Positions 33,806 to 41,895 of a stretch of 64,000 bases of DNA are shown here, piece after piece. The notes under the pieces were generated by a model, which ran no database searches, had not been told where the DNA came from, and was given only the letters and a program-made list of their open reading frames with translations. The first letter of the stretch is position 1, and each line of letters opens with the position of its first letter. This DNA comes from Acidovorax sp. 1608163. GTDB taxonomy: Bacteria > Pseudomonadota > Gammaproteobacteria > Burkholderiales > Burkholderiaceae_C. The stretch covers positions 4,846,501 to 4,910,500 of the forward strand of contig NZ_CP033069.1 in the NCBI RefSeq assembly GCF_003669015.1, written 5' to 3'. The position numbers were made by a program, and so were the translations under genes.

Positions 33806-34138
33806 GCGCACCCATCCGCCACAGGCAGCGCACCGCAGTGCCACAGCGTGGCTGCGGGCAAGGCAATGCAATCAAGACAAGGGTGGTTCATGGCGAGGGC
33901 TGGAGGAAGCACGGCGCACTCCAGGCGCCGGTCTGCAGCGGGCAGTGTAGGCCGGTTGGGCGTGTTTTCCAGGGCCCTCAGGCCCTCGCCAAGGCCAGGG
34001 TTGTGCCAAAGTTCACATTCGCGCCCGCCGGGCTGTCAACGCGCCCCGGCCAAAGACCATTGCCGCCGGGGATCTCTGGGGCACCCCATGGCGCAATCGG
34101 CACCAGTCGTGAGGCCGCGCTGCGAACTACACAGCCAT

Positions 34139-35056
34139 TCAGCCGCGCAGTCGCTCGATGAGGCCGTTGAGTTCTTCGATGGAGCCGAACTGGATGGCCA
34201 GCTCGCCCATGTCTTCCATGCGCCCTGCCCGCTTCACGCGCTTTTTGACGCGCACTTCCACGGCGGCCATCAGCAGGTCCGAAAGCTCTTCCTCCACGCG
34301 CTTCATGTCGCGGGACTTTTCCTTCTTGGGCTTTTGCGGCACCAGGTTGAACTCGGCGCCGATCTTTTTGACCAGGCTCTCGGCCTCGCGCACCGACAGC
34401 TTCTTGGCCGCAATCTGGTTGCCCGCCGTGATCTGCGCGGCGCGGTCGAGCGACAGCAGCGCGCGGGCGTGGCCCATGTCGATGTCGCCGGCCATCAGCA
34501 TGGTCTGCACCGGATCGGCCAGGTTCAACAGGCGCAGCAAGTTGCTGGCAGCGCTGCGCGAGCGGCCCACCGCCTGCGCGGCCTGCTCGTGCGTGAGGCC
34601 AAACTCGCGGACCAGGCGCTGCAGGCCCTGCGCTTCTTCCAACGGGTTCAGGTCTTCACGCTGGATGTTTTCGATGAGCGCCATGGCCGCAGCGGCCTCG
34701 TTGGGCACATCGCGCACCAGCACCGGCACCTCGGCCAGGCCCGCCAGGCGGGAGGCACGAAAGCGCCGCTCGCCCGCGATGATTTCGTACTTGCCAGCAT
34801 GCTCGCCATCCGTCAGGCGGCGCACCAGAATCGGCTGCATGATGCCCTGGGCCTTGATGGACTCGGCCAGCTCGTACAGCGCGCCTTCGTCCATGCGCGT
34901 GCGCGGCTGGTAGACGCCCGGCACCAGCTCGGTCAATGGCAGCGTGCTGGGCAAGCCCGCCTGCACGGCCTGGGCTTGTTCGACTTTTTCCTCGACCTTG
35001 GGGCCGAGCAATGCTTCCAGGCCGCGGCCGAGGCCCTTGGGTTTTTTGGTGACCAT
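34139..35056 (-). CDS. parB: Chromosome partitioning protein ParB
   Basis: A 305-residue ParB/Spo0J. KKPKGLGRGLEALLGPKVEE is the usual N-terminus that binds ParA. The CTP-binding motifs follow (QPILVRRLTDGEHAGKYEII, GERRFRASRLAGLAEVPVLV). The helix-turn-helix has LTHEQAAQAVGRSRSAASNL, and the C-terminal dimerisation region ends IQFGSIEELNGLIERLRG. It would bind the parS sites found at 37.9, 38.9, 39.0 and 40.7 kb. Three small genes separate it from parA, an uncommon gap. Confidence 0.97.
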   Translation of the reverse strand: MVTKKPKGLGRGLEALLGPKVEEKVEQAQAVQAGLPSTLPLTELVPGVYQPRTRMDEGALYELAESIKAQGIMQPILVRRLTDGEHAGKYEIIAGERRFRASRLAGLAEVPVLVRDVPNEAAAAMALIENIQREDLNPLEEAQGLQRLVREFGLTHEQAAQAVGRSRSAASNLLRLLNLADPVQTMLMAGDIDMGHARALLSLDRAAQITAGNQIAAKKLSVREAESLVKKIGAEFNLVPQKPKKEKSRDMKRVEEELSDLLMAAVEVRVKKRVKRAGRMEDMGELAIQFGSIEELNGLIERLRG

Positions 35057-35094
35057 GAAATGCGTCTCGCGAAAGAGAAAAGGAATGGAAAGAA

Positions 35095-35391
35095 TCAGCG
35101 GTCGATGATGACCAGCGTGCCGTGGCTGCCAGGTGCCACGGCGTGGGGCACGCCTGCCGGGACGATGAACACTTCACCCGCGTTCACCTCGGTGACCTGC
35201 CCCTGCAGGTCCAGGCGCATGCAGCCGTCGAGTACCAACAGCGCTTCATCGAAGTCGTGCGACTCATCGGGGTAGGCAGCGCCGTCCATGCGCAGCACCT
35301 TGACGTTGCTGCCCGCTGCCTGGCCCACGATGGTGGAAGCCCAGGCGCGGGACAGCTGGTTGGCGGTTGAGATCAGATGGGTTTTGGACAT
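35095..35391 (-). CDS. Small cupin-domain protein
   Basis: A 98-residue single-domain cupin: SHDFDEALLVLDGCMRLDLQ and GQVTEVNAGEVFIVPAGVPH carry the two cupin motifs, with Glu/His positions that could hold a metal ion. It is complete for a minimal cupin. Its substrate is unknown. It lies 38 bases upstream of parB in the same direction, between parB and a small membrane protein gene. Confidence 0.8.
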   Translation of the reverse strand: MSKTHLISTANQLSRAWASTIVGQAAGSNVKVLRMDGAAYPDESHDFDEALLVLDGCMRLDLQGQVTEVNAGEVFIVPAGVPHAVAPGSHGTLVIIDR

Positions 35392-35411
35392 GGGCTAGAA
35401 ATGCGGGGTTG

Positions 35412-35687
35412 TCAGCGCGAAGCTCGCGCCATGGCCTGGCGCTTTTTGCGGCTGCGCCACAAGCGCAGCCAAACACCCCAGGCCACCGCCAGCAGCACCA
35501 GGGCCAGCATGAACTGGCCCAAAGCGGCCACCACCACGGCGCTGCTGGGCAGCAACCAGGCCAACACCACTTGCAGCGCTTCCAGCGGCACATAGAGCTG
35601 GGCAGGGCGGCGCCGGGACGTGGCAGCCGGGGCCTGCACGGCGTCCGTCACGGGCGGGCGCTTGCGCCACAGGGCCCAGCGGCTCAT
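35412..35687 (-). CDS. Small membrane protein of unknown function
   Basis: A 91-residue protein with a basic N-terminus, one or two hydrophobic segments (ALQVVLAWLLPSSAVVVAAL and GQFMLALVLLAVAWGVWLRL) and a very basic C-terminus (RLWRSRKKRQAMARASR). I do not recognise the family. Its ATG overlaps the stop of the hydrolase gene (ATGA), so the pair is probably co-translated. It is part of the three-gene insert between parA and parB. Confidence 0.65.
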   Translation of the reverse strand: MSRWALWRKRPPVTDAVQAPAATSRRRPAQLYVPLEALQVVLAWLLPSSAVVVAALGQFMLALVLLAVAWGVWLRLWRSRKKRQAMARASR

Positions 35688-36235
35688 TCCGCATAGGCCA
35701 ACTGGGTCAACCAGCCGTGCCCCTCTTCCCAGTCGCCCAGCCCGGATTCCGCATTGATATGGCCGCGCTCGCCGTAGTCCACAAACCGCGCGCCCCAGGC
35801 CTCGCCCAGGCCCTGCACGCGCTCGTAGCTGCAGTACGGGTCGTTCTGGCTGCCCACCAGCAGGGCCGGGAACGGCAGTGGCTGCCGCGCAATGGGCGCC
35901 CAGCCGTGGATCATGGCGGCGATGTCAGGCCGCTCCACATCGCCCGGGGCGACCAGCAGCGCGCCGCGCACCTTGGCGGCGTGGCGGGTGTGGCTGGCCC
36001 ACCAGGCGGTGAGCACGCAGCCCAGGCTGTGCGCCACCAGCAGCACGGGGCCGTCGGCATCGGCCACGGTTTCTTCCAGCCGGGCCGACCAATCGCCGCG
36101 CAGTGGGCGCATCCAGTCGTGCTGCTCCACGCGCTGGTAGCCGTGCAGGCGCTCCCAGCGGCTTTGCCAGTGGTCAGGGCCCGAGTTTTGCCAGCCGGGC
36201 AACAGCAGCACATTGGAGGGTTTAATTGCTATCAT
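35684..36235 (-). CDS. RBBP9/YdeN-family alpha/beta hydrolase
   Basis: A 183-residue small serine hydrolase: NVLLLPGWQNSGPDHWQSRW at the start, VLLVAHSLGCVLTAWWASHT with the nucleophile in H-S-L-G, LLVGSQNDPYCSYERVQGLG (acid) and DYGERGHINAESGLGDWEEG (catalytic His). This is the RBBP9/YdeN pattern, and the substrate is unknown. The ATG at 36235 lies within a dispersed repeat (copy B), so the first few codons come from repeat sequence. Confidence 0.85.
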   Translation of the reverse strand: MIAIKPSNVLLLPGWQNSGPDHWQSRWERLHGYQRVEQHDWMRPLRGDWSARLEETVADADGPVLLVAHSLGCVLTAWWASHTRHAAKVRGALLVAPGDVERPDIAAMIHGWAPIARQPLPFPALLVGSQNDPYCSYERVQGLGEAWGARFVDYGERGHINAESGLGDWEEGHGWLTQLAYAE

Positions 36236-36257
36236 TTTTATAGCTTATAGCGCTTTA
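36226..36257. repeat. Dispersed palindromic repeat, copy B
   Basis: TTGCTATCATTTTTATAGCT followed by TATAGCGCTTTA, an atypical or partial member of the family. It lies between parA and the hydrolase gene and supplies the start codon region of the latter. Confidence 0.6.
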
Positions 36258-37061
36258 TGGTTGCGCCTTGGAGGTCTTTTTATCTCCAATCCCCATGCGC
36301 TTGACGCGATCAACCATCTCCTTGGCAAAGTCCACAAACGCGTGGCTGCCCTTGGCCGATGGGTCAAACACCACGCCCGGCACGCCGTAGCTGGGGGCCT
36401 CGGCCAGGCGCACGTTGCGGGGGATGACGGTGTTGAACACCTTGTCACCAAAGTGGTCCTTGAGCTGCTCGCTCACCTGTTGCTGCAGCGTGATGCGCGG
36501 GTCGAACATCACGCGCAGCAGGCCGATGACCTGCAGGTCGGCATTGAGGTTGGCGTGCACCTGCTTGATGGTGTTGACCAGATCGGTCAGGCCTTCCAGC
36601 GCGAAGTATTCGCACTGCATGGGCACGATGACACCGTGCGCGCTGCACAGGCCGTTGAGGGTGAGCATGCTCAAGGATGGAGGGCAGTCGACGAGCACGA
36701 AGTCATAGTCTGCATCGGCCTCGGCCAGCGCGGCCTTCAGGCGTTTTTCGCGGTGCTCCAGGGCCACCAGTTCGACCTCGGCACCGGCCAGTTCGCGGTT
36801 GGCGCCCAGCACCCAGTAACCGCATTTGTCCGACAGCACCGCCGCCTCTTTGACGGAGGCGGACTCCAGCAGCACGTCGTACACCGACAGCTCCAGCTGG
36901 CGCTTGTCCACGCCCGAACCCATGGTGGCATTGCCCTGCGGGTCCAGGTCCACCATCAGCACACGCTGGCCAATTTTGGCCAGGCCCGCGGCCAGATTGA
37001 CGGTGGTGGTGGTTTTGCCCACGCCGCCCTTTTGGTTGGCGATACAGAAAATTTTGGCCAT
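36255..37061 (-). CDS. parA: Chromosome partitioning ATPase ParA
   Basis: A 268-residue ParA/Soj. The deviant Walker A is in FCIANQKGGVGKTTTTVNLA. VLMVDLDPQGNATMGSGVD and DFVLVDCPPSLSMLTLNGLC are the switch regions, and VIPRNVRLAEAPSYGVPGVV lies near the C-terminus. It drives ParB-parS segregation of the origin region. It lies 27 bases downstream of the LysE-like gene, with mnmG and rsmG further upstream, as commonly seen near replication origins. Confidence 0.97.
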   Translation of the reverse strand: MAKIFCIANQKGGVGKTTTTVNLAAGLAKIGQRVLMVDLDPQGNATMGSGVDKRQLELSVYDVLLESASVKEAAVLSDKCGYWVLGANRELAGAEVELVALEHREKRLKAALAEADADYDFVLVDCPPSLSMLTLNGLCSAHGVIVPMQCEYFALEGLTDLVNTIKQVHANLNADLQVIGLLRVMFDPRITLQQQVSEQLKDHFGDKVFNTVIPRNVRLAEAPSYGVPGVVFDPSAKGSHAFVDFAKEMVDRVKRMGIGDKKTSKAQP

Positions 37062-37088
37062 GAGGGTTTGAAGGTGGAGGGGTTCGAG

Positions 37089-37703
37089 TTACTTGGAGAT
37101 GGCCAGCTTGATGCCGAAGCCGATGAGGAAGACGCCCGCCAGCTTTTCCAGCATGCGGCCAATGCGGGGGTTGGCGCGCATGCGCTCTGCCAGGTGGTGG
37201 GTGAGCAGCACCGCCACCAAGCCATACAGAAACGTGAGCACCGCCACGGTGGCCGCCATCACACCAAAAGTGAGCAGGCCCTGGTGGCGGGCTGGGTCCA
37301 CAAACAGAGGGAAGAACGCCATGTAGAACACGATGGCCTTGGGATTGAGCAGCGTGATCAACCCAGCCTGCTTGAAGTAGTGGCGCGGCTCGATGTTCAG
37401 CACCGGCTTGGCGCCGGGCTTGGCTGTGAGCATCTTGAACCCCAGCCATCCCAGGTAGGCCGCCCCCAGCCATTGCACGGCCGCAAACGCCGTGGGATAG
37501 GTGGCCAGCAGTGCGGCCACACCCGCCACGGCCGCCCACATCAGCACCTGGTCGCCCGCAATCACCCCCATCGTGGCCGCCAGGCCGCCGCGAATGCCGC
37601 CCTTGCTGGTCGAGGTGATGAGCGCCAGATTGCCGGGGCCTGGAATGGCCAAGAACAACACAATGGCGGCGACAAATGCGCCGTAGTCAGCAATGCCAAA
37701 CAT
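37089..37703 (-). CDS. LysE/RhtB-family amino-acid exporter
   Basis: A 204-residue membrane protein with about six hydrophobic segments. It begins YGAFVAAIVLFLAIPGPGNL, the family's N-terminal GPGxx motif, then STSKGGIRGGLAATMGVIAG and AYLGWLGFKMLTA. LysE proteins export amino acids or related small molecules; the substrate cannot be read from sequence. It stands between rsmG and parA and may be co-transcribed with them. Confidence 0.9.
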   Translation of the reverse strand: MFGIADYGAFVAAIVLFLAIPGPGNLALITSTSKGGIRGGLAATMGVIAGDQVLMWAAVAGVAALLATYPTAFAAVQWLGAAYLGWLGFKMLTAKPGAKPVLNIEPRHYFKQAGLITLLNPKAIVFYMAFFPLFVDPARHQGLLTFGVMAATVAVLTFLYGLVAVLLTHHLAERMRANPRIGRMLEKLAGVFLIGFGIKLAISK

Positions 37704-37847
37704 GATTTCTCCCGGTGCCGTGACGATGGGGAATGCAGCGAAAACTGCGCAATAACAAGGCCGAGTTTAAGCGACGCTTTTTCGGAAGCAGCGCCTCCAA
37801 CGCAGCGCGGGTCAAGCACCAGCCCCGAAGAGCGCGCCCCGACCAGC

Positions 37848-38528
37848 TTATGCGGGCTTCATCCAGACAATGCAGCGCTCTGCATCCAGCCCGGGCACCG
37901 TGAGTTGTTCCACGTGAAACACCGCGACGTCAGCGGGCAATGCTGCGATTTCATCCTCGGGGTGCTTGCCCTTCATGGCCAGCCACACGCCATGGGGCGC
38001 GGCCAGGGCCGAGCGCGACCAGGTCACAAAATCAGGCAGCGAGGCAAACGCCCGGCAGCTGACGATGTCGAACGGCGTGGTCAGTGTCTCCACCCGGGCA
38101 TGCACGCCATGCAGGTTGGGCAACTTGAGCGCCACTGCCGCTTGCTGAATGAACGCGGCCTTTTTGCCCACCGTGTCCACGCAGCTCACATCCACGGCAG
38201 GGCAGCAGATGGCAAACACCACACCGGGCAGGCCACCGCCCGAGCCCACATCCAGCAGCCTCACGCCCGCCCCGCCCTGCCCCAAGGTGGCGGCATGGCG
38301 GCGCAGCGGCGCCACAGCTGCCAAGCTGTCGAGCAGGTGGTGCGTCAGCATCTCCTGCGGGTCGCGCACCGCCGTCAGGTTATAGACCTTGTTCCACTTT
38401 TGCAGCAGGGCCAGAAACTCCATCAACTGCGCCGTCTGTGCATCCGTCAGGTCCAAGCCCAAAGCCTGGGCACCCTCCTGCAAACGGACTTGTAGAGTCT
38501 GCACGGGGTGAAGGGTCGGCGTGTTCAT
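37848..38528 (-). CDS. rsmG: 16S rRNA (guanine527-N7)-methyltransferase RsmG
   Basis: A 226-residue RsmG (GidB). Near the N-terminus is [20 protein letters not shown], then [14 protein letters not shown] and the SAM loop [40 protein letters not shown] is also conserved. It methylates G527 of 16S rRNA. The start overlaps the mnmG stop (ATGA). A parS-like site (37906-37921) sits in its 3' part. Confidence 0.97.
   Translation of the reverse strand: MNTPTLHPVQTLQVRLQEGAQALGLDLTDAQTAQLMEFLALLQKWNKVYNLTAVRDPQEMLTHHLLDSLAAVAPLRRHAATLGQGGAGVRLLDVGSGGGLPGVVFAICCPAVDVSCVDTVGKKAAFIQQAAVALKLPNLHGVHARVETLTTPFDIVSCRAFASLPDFVTWSRSALAAPHGVWLAMKGKHPEDEIAALPADVAVFHVEQLTVPGLDAERCIVWMKPA
37906..37921. promoter_or_regulatory. 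parS-like ParB binding site (15/16)
   Basis: TGTTCCACGTGAAACA, one base away from the palindromic consensus TGTTTCACGTGAAACA. It lies inside the rsmG coding sequence. Confidence 0.8.
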
Positions 38529-40501
38529 GCCGTCACCTCGCCCTCGGCCTTGGCGGGTGCCAGGGCAAAGTCTTTGAAGCCACCCTTCTTGAGGTGCACC
38601 ATCAACAAGGAAATGGCCGCCGGGGTGATGCCTGTGATGCGCGAGGCCTGGCCCAGGGTTTCAGGGCGATGGCGCGTCAGCGCCTGGCGGGCCTCAATAC
38701 TCAAGGCCGTCACCTGCATGTAGTCCAGCTCAGCGGGCAGGCGCAGTTTTTCGTAATGGGCGGCACGCTCCACCTCGCCCTTCTGGCGGTCGATGTAGCC
38801 TGAATACTTGGCCGCGATCTCCACCTGCTCAATCACCGATTCACTCAGCGCTCCCAGCGTTTCACGTGAAACATCGGCGCTGGCGTACTTGCCGCCGTCC
38901 ATTCCCATCAGCGTGCCATAGGCCACATCGGGGCGGCGCAGCAGGTCAAACAGGTTGTACTCGTGCTCGATGCTCTTGCCCAGCACGCGCTCAGACTCGG
39001 CAGCAGGCAGGTTGCGTGGGTTCACCCAGGTGGCTTTCAGACGCTCTGTTTCACGTGAAACAGCATCGCGCTTGCGGCTAAACGCATCCCAGCGCGCATC
39101 GTCCACCAATCCCATGCGGCGCCCTGCTTCGGTCAGGCGCATGTCGGCGTTGTCCTCGCGCAGTTGCAGGCGGAACTCGGCCCGGCTGGTGAACATGCGG
39201 TAGGGCTCGGTCACGCCCTTGGTGATGAGGTCGTCCACCAGCACGCCGAGGTAGGCTTCGTCGCGGCCGGGCAGCCAGGCGGCTTCGCCCCGGCACTGCA
39301 GGGCGGCGTTGATGCCAGCAAACAAGCCCTGCGCTGCCGCCTCTTCATAGCCCGTGGTGCCATTGATCTGCCCGGCAAAGAACAGACCCTGGATCTGCCG
39401 CGTTTCAAAGCTGCTCTTGAGCGAGCGCGGGTCAAAGTAGTCGTACTCAATGGCGTAGCCTGGGCGCAGGATGTGGGCGTTCTCCAAGCCCTTCATGCTG
39501 CGCACCAGGTCGTACTGGATGTCGAATGGCAGGCTGGTGCTGATGCCGTTGGGGTAATACTCGTGCGTGGTCAGCCCTTCGGGCTCCAGAAAGATCTGGT
39601 GGCTGTCTTTGTCGGCAAAGCGGTTGATCTTGTCTTCCACGCTCGGGCAGTAGCGCGGGCCCACGCCCTCGATCTTGCCGGTGAACATGGGGCTGCGGTC
39701 AAAGCCGCTGCGGATGATCTCGTGCGTGCGCTCGTTGGTGTGGGTGATCCAGCACGGCATTTGCTGCGGGTGCATCTGCGCATTGCCCATAAAGCTGAAC
39801 ACAGGCACGGTGCCCTCGTTCACGCCACCGGGCATGCCATCGCCGGGCTGCTCCTCGCACTGGCTGAAGTCGATGCTGCGGCCGTCAATGCGCGGGGGCG
39901 TGCCGGTCTTCAGGCGCCCTTGCGGCAGCTTCAGTTCTTTGAGGCGTGCACTCAGCGAAACGGCGGGCGGGTCCCCTGCCCGGCCGGCGGCGTAGTTGTT
40001 CAGGCCCACATGGATCTTGCCGTCCAGGAAAGTCCCGGCCGTCAGCACCACCGTACGGCTGCGAAAGCGGATGCCCACCTGCGTGACTGCACCCACTACG
40101 CGATCACCCTCCACCATCAGGTCGTCCACCGCCTGCTGGAACAGCCACAGGTTGGGCTGGTTCTCCAGCATGCGCCGGATAGCCGCCTTGTACAGAATGC
40201 GGTCGGCCTGCGCCCGTGTGGCGCGCACCGCAGGGCCCTTGGAGCTGTTGAGAATGCGGAACTGGATACCGCCCTCGTCCGTGGCCAAGGCCATGGCACC
40301 ACCCAGCGCATCCACCTCTTTGACCAAATGGCCCTTGCCAATGCCGCCAATGCTGGGGTTGCAGCTCATCTGCCCCAGGGTCTCGATGTTGTGGGACAGC
40401 AGCAAGGTTTTGCTGCCCATGCGGGCAGCGGCCAGCGCGGCCTCGGTGCCAGCATGGCCACCGCCGACGACGATCACATCAAATTCCTGGGGGTACAACA
40501 T
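38525..40501 (-). CDS. mnmG: tRNA uridine-5-carboxymethylaminomethyl(34) synthesis enzyme MnmG
   Basis: A 658-residue MnmG (GidA), the FAD protein that with MnmE modifies U34 of several tRNAs. The FAD loop is [60 protein letters not shown] and the C-terminal [19 protein letters not shown] with [20 protein letters not shown] match. ATG 40501 is the family start; the reading to 40549 is an extension. Two parS sites lie within the gene. It heads the leftward mnmG-rsmG-LysE-parA block. Confidence 0.98.
   Translation of the reverse strand: MLYPQEFDVIVVGGGHAGTEAALAAARMGSKTLLLSHNIETLGQMSCNPSIGGIGKGHLVKEVDALGGAMALATDEGGIQFRILNSSKGPAVRATRAQADRILYKAAIRRMLENQPNLWLFQQAVDDLMVEGDRVVGAVTQVGIRFRSRTVVLTAGTFLDGKIHVGLNNYAAGRAGDPPAVSLSARLKELKLPQGRLKTGTPPRIDGRSIDFSQCEEQPGDGMPGGVNEGTVPVFSFMGNAQMHPQQMPCWITHTNERTHEIIRSGFDRSPMFTGKIEGVGPRYCPSVEDKINRFADKDSHQIFLEPEGLTTHEYYPNGISTSLPFDIQYDLVRSMKGLENAHILRPGYAIEYDYFDPRSLKSSFETRQIQGLFFAGQINGTTGYEEAAAQGLFAGINAALQCRGEAAWLPGRDEAYLGVLVDDLITKGVTEPYRMFTSRAEFRLQLREDNADMRLTEAGRRMGLVDDARWDAFSRKRDAVSRETERLKATWVNPRNLPAAESERVLGKSIEHEYNLFDLLRRPDVAYGTLMGMDGGKYASADVSRETLGALSESVIEQVEIAAKYSGYIDRQKGEVERAAHYEKLRLPAELDYMQVTALSIEARQALTRHRPETLGQASRITGITPAAISLLMVHLKKGGFKDFALAPAKAEGEVTA
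38858..38873. promoter_or_regulatory. parS-like ParB binding site (15/16)
   Basis: CGTTTCACGTGAAACA, one mismatch at the first base. It lies inside mnmG and encodes part of its C-terminal domain. Confidence 0.85.
39047..39062. promoter_or_regulatory. parS ParB binding site (16/16)
   Basis: TGTTTCACGTGAAACA, a perfect 16-base palindrome, inside mnmG 189 bases from the previous site. Confidence 0.95.
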
Positions 40502-40746
40502 GGGAGCGCTCCGGGGCCCTGCCGGGCCCGATAAAGAAAACACCCGCAATCAGAATCTGTTCAAAATCCTTTCGGGAATCGCACTGCGGGCCGGGCATCA
40601 GGTGCTGTCGGCGCAGGCCAGGGCGATTGCGGGTAACCCCTGATTTTCCCACTTTGCGCGCATTGTGTCTGCGCATGCCCTTGGGGCGGGTGGTGGCGCA
40701 TCCTGGCAAGCCCCCTTCGCTCAGCCTAAAAAAGAGACTGCCCCCT

Positions 40747-40762
40747 TGTTTCACGTGAAACA
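40747..40762. promoter_or_regulatory. parS ParB binding site (16/16)
   Basis: TGTTTCACGTGAAACA, a perfect match in the intergenic region between mnmG and the divergent flavin reductase gene. Confidence 0.95.
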
Positions 40763-40798
40763 CCCCACGCAGGAATCCTGTCCACCCGGTGTGATTCA

Positions 40799-41413
40799 AT
40801 GGCACCCATGCCAAACGCCCAACTCCTCATCTTCGCGGGCAGCACCCGCCAGCAGTCCTTTAACCGCAAACTGGCCCATGCCACCGCGGCCATCGCGCGC
40901 GATGCGGGTGCCAGCGTCACGCTGCTGGAGCTGTCTGACTTTGACATTCCGCTCTACAACGCCGACCTGGAAGCCCAAGGCACCCCGGCCGATGTGGTGC
41001 GGCTCAAGCAGGTGCTGCTCGACCACCCCGCCTGGATCATCTGCTCGCCCGAATACAACGGCAGCTACACCGCCCTGCTCAAAAACACCCTCGACTGGGC
41101 CTCCAGCCCCATCAAGGGCGACCCGGTGTGGCAAGACGGCACCCGCTCCTTCCGGGGCAAGGTGGTGGGCATGCTCAGCGCGTCCCCTGGTGCGCTGGGC
41201 GGCCTGCGTTCGCAAAGCCACCTGGGCCCCTTGCTCACCAACCTCGAATGCTGGCTGGCCCCCAAGGCGTTTGCGCTGGGCTCGGCAGGCAGCGCGTTCG
41301 ATGACAGCGGCGCCCTGCTCCAGCCCGCCCACCGCGACCGCGTGCGCGCCGTGGTGGACCAGGTGCTGTGGGCCGCAGGCCGCCTGCACGGCGACGCTGC
41401 AGGCCCCGCCTGA
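40799..41413 (+). CDS. NADPH-dependent FMN reductase family protein
   Basis: A 204-residue flavodoxin-like oxidoreductase: LLIFAGSTRQQSFNRKLAHA binds the FMN phosphate, FDIPLYNADLEAQGTPADVV follows, and IICSPEYNGSYTALLKNTLD is the isoalloxazine-binding motif. GKVVGMLSASPGALGGLRSQ is also conserved. Such enzymes reduce quinones, azo compounds or free FMN; the physiological substrate is unknown. A second ATG at 40808 gives a start closer to the family norm. It is divergent from mnmG. Confidence 0.9.
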   Translation: MAPMPNAQLLIFAGSTRQQSFNRKLAHATAAIARDAGASVTLLELSDFDIPLYNADLEAQGTPADVVRLKQVLLDHPAWIICSPEYNGSYTALLKNTLDWASSPIKGDPVWQDGTRSFRGKVVGMLSASPGALGGLRSQSHLGPLLTNLECWLAPKAFALGSAGSAFDDSGALLQPAHRDRVRAVVDQVLWAAGRLHGDAAGPA

Positions 41414-41436
41414 ACGTATTTAAGTCAAAACAAGCC

Positions 41437-41480
41437 CTAGCGCTTATTTAACAAGCGCTAGCAGCTATATAAACCATAGC
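41437..41480. repeat. Dispersed palindromic repeat, copy C
   Basis: CTAGCGCTTATTTAACAAGC followed by GCTAGCAGCTATATAAACCATAGC. It sits between the flavin reductase and the YkgJ-like gene. Confidence 0.85.
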
Positions 41481-41486
41481 AAACCC

Positions 41487-41759
41487 ATGGATTGCCGCCC
41501 TGGCTGCGGCGCCTGCTGCACCGCCCCCTCCATCAGCTCCCCCATCCCTGGCATGCCGCACGGCAAGCCTGCGGGGGTGCGCTGTGTGCAGCTGGACGAG
41601 CACGCACGGTGCCGCATCTTTGGCCAACCCGATCGGCCAGCGGTGTGCGGTGGGTTGATGCCCTCCGCTGAGATGTGCGGTGCCAGCAACGCACAGGCCA
41701 TGGCGTATCTGACGCAACTGGAACAACTGACCCAACCAGCCCACCTACCGCAGCGTTGA
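41487..41759 (+). CDS. YkgJ-type cysteine-cluster protein
   Basis: A 90-residue protein with the YkgJ/zinc-iron-chelating pattern: CRPGCGACC at the N-terminus, [27 protein letters not shown] and MCG. Seven to eight cysteines likely bind a metal or Fe-S cluster. The family's role is unknown. It is shorter than many relatives, matching the compact subfamily. It starts right behind repeat copy C and ends before a strong terminator. Confidence 0.85.
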   Translation: MDCRPGCGACCTAPSISSPIPGMPHGKPAGVRCVQLDEHARCRIFGQPDRPAVCGGLMPSAEMCGASNAQAMAYLTQLEQLTQPAHLPQR

Positions 41760-41789
41760 CCTGCAGCGGCTTGGGGCGGGCACAGGCAT

Positions 41790-41818
41790 AAAAAAGCACG
41801 CCCATGGGCGTGCTTTGG
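41790..41818. terminator. Bidirectional intrinsic terminator
   Basis: A perfect stem AAGCACGCCC / GGGCGTGCTT (41794-41803 with 41806-41815) preceded by an A-run, between convergent ykgJ-like and chemoreceptor genes. Confidence 0.85.
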
Positions 41819-41895
41819 TAACGGCTGGCGTGATGGCGGCAGGAAGGCAATCCCCTCCCCCACGCCCTTACACACCCAACTCCGCTCAGCTCAGC

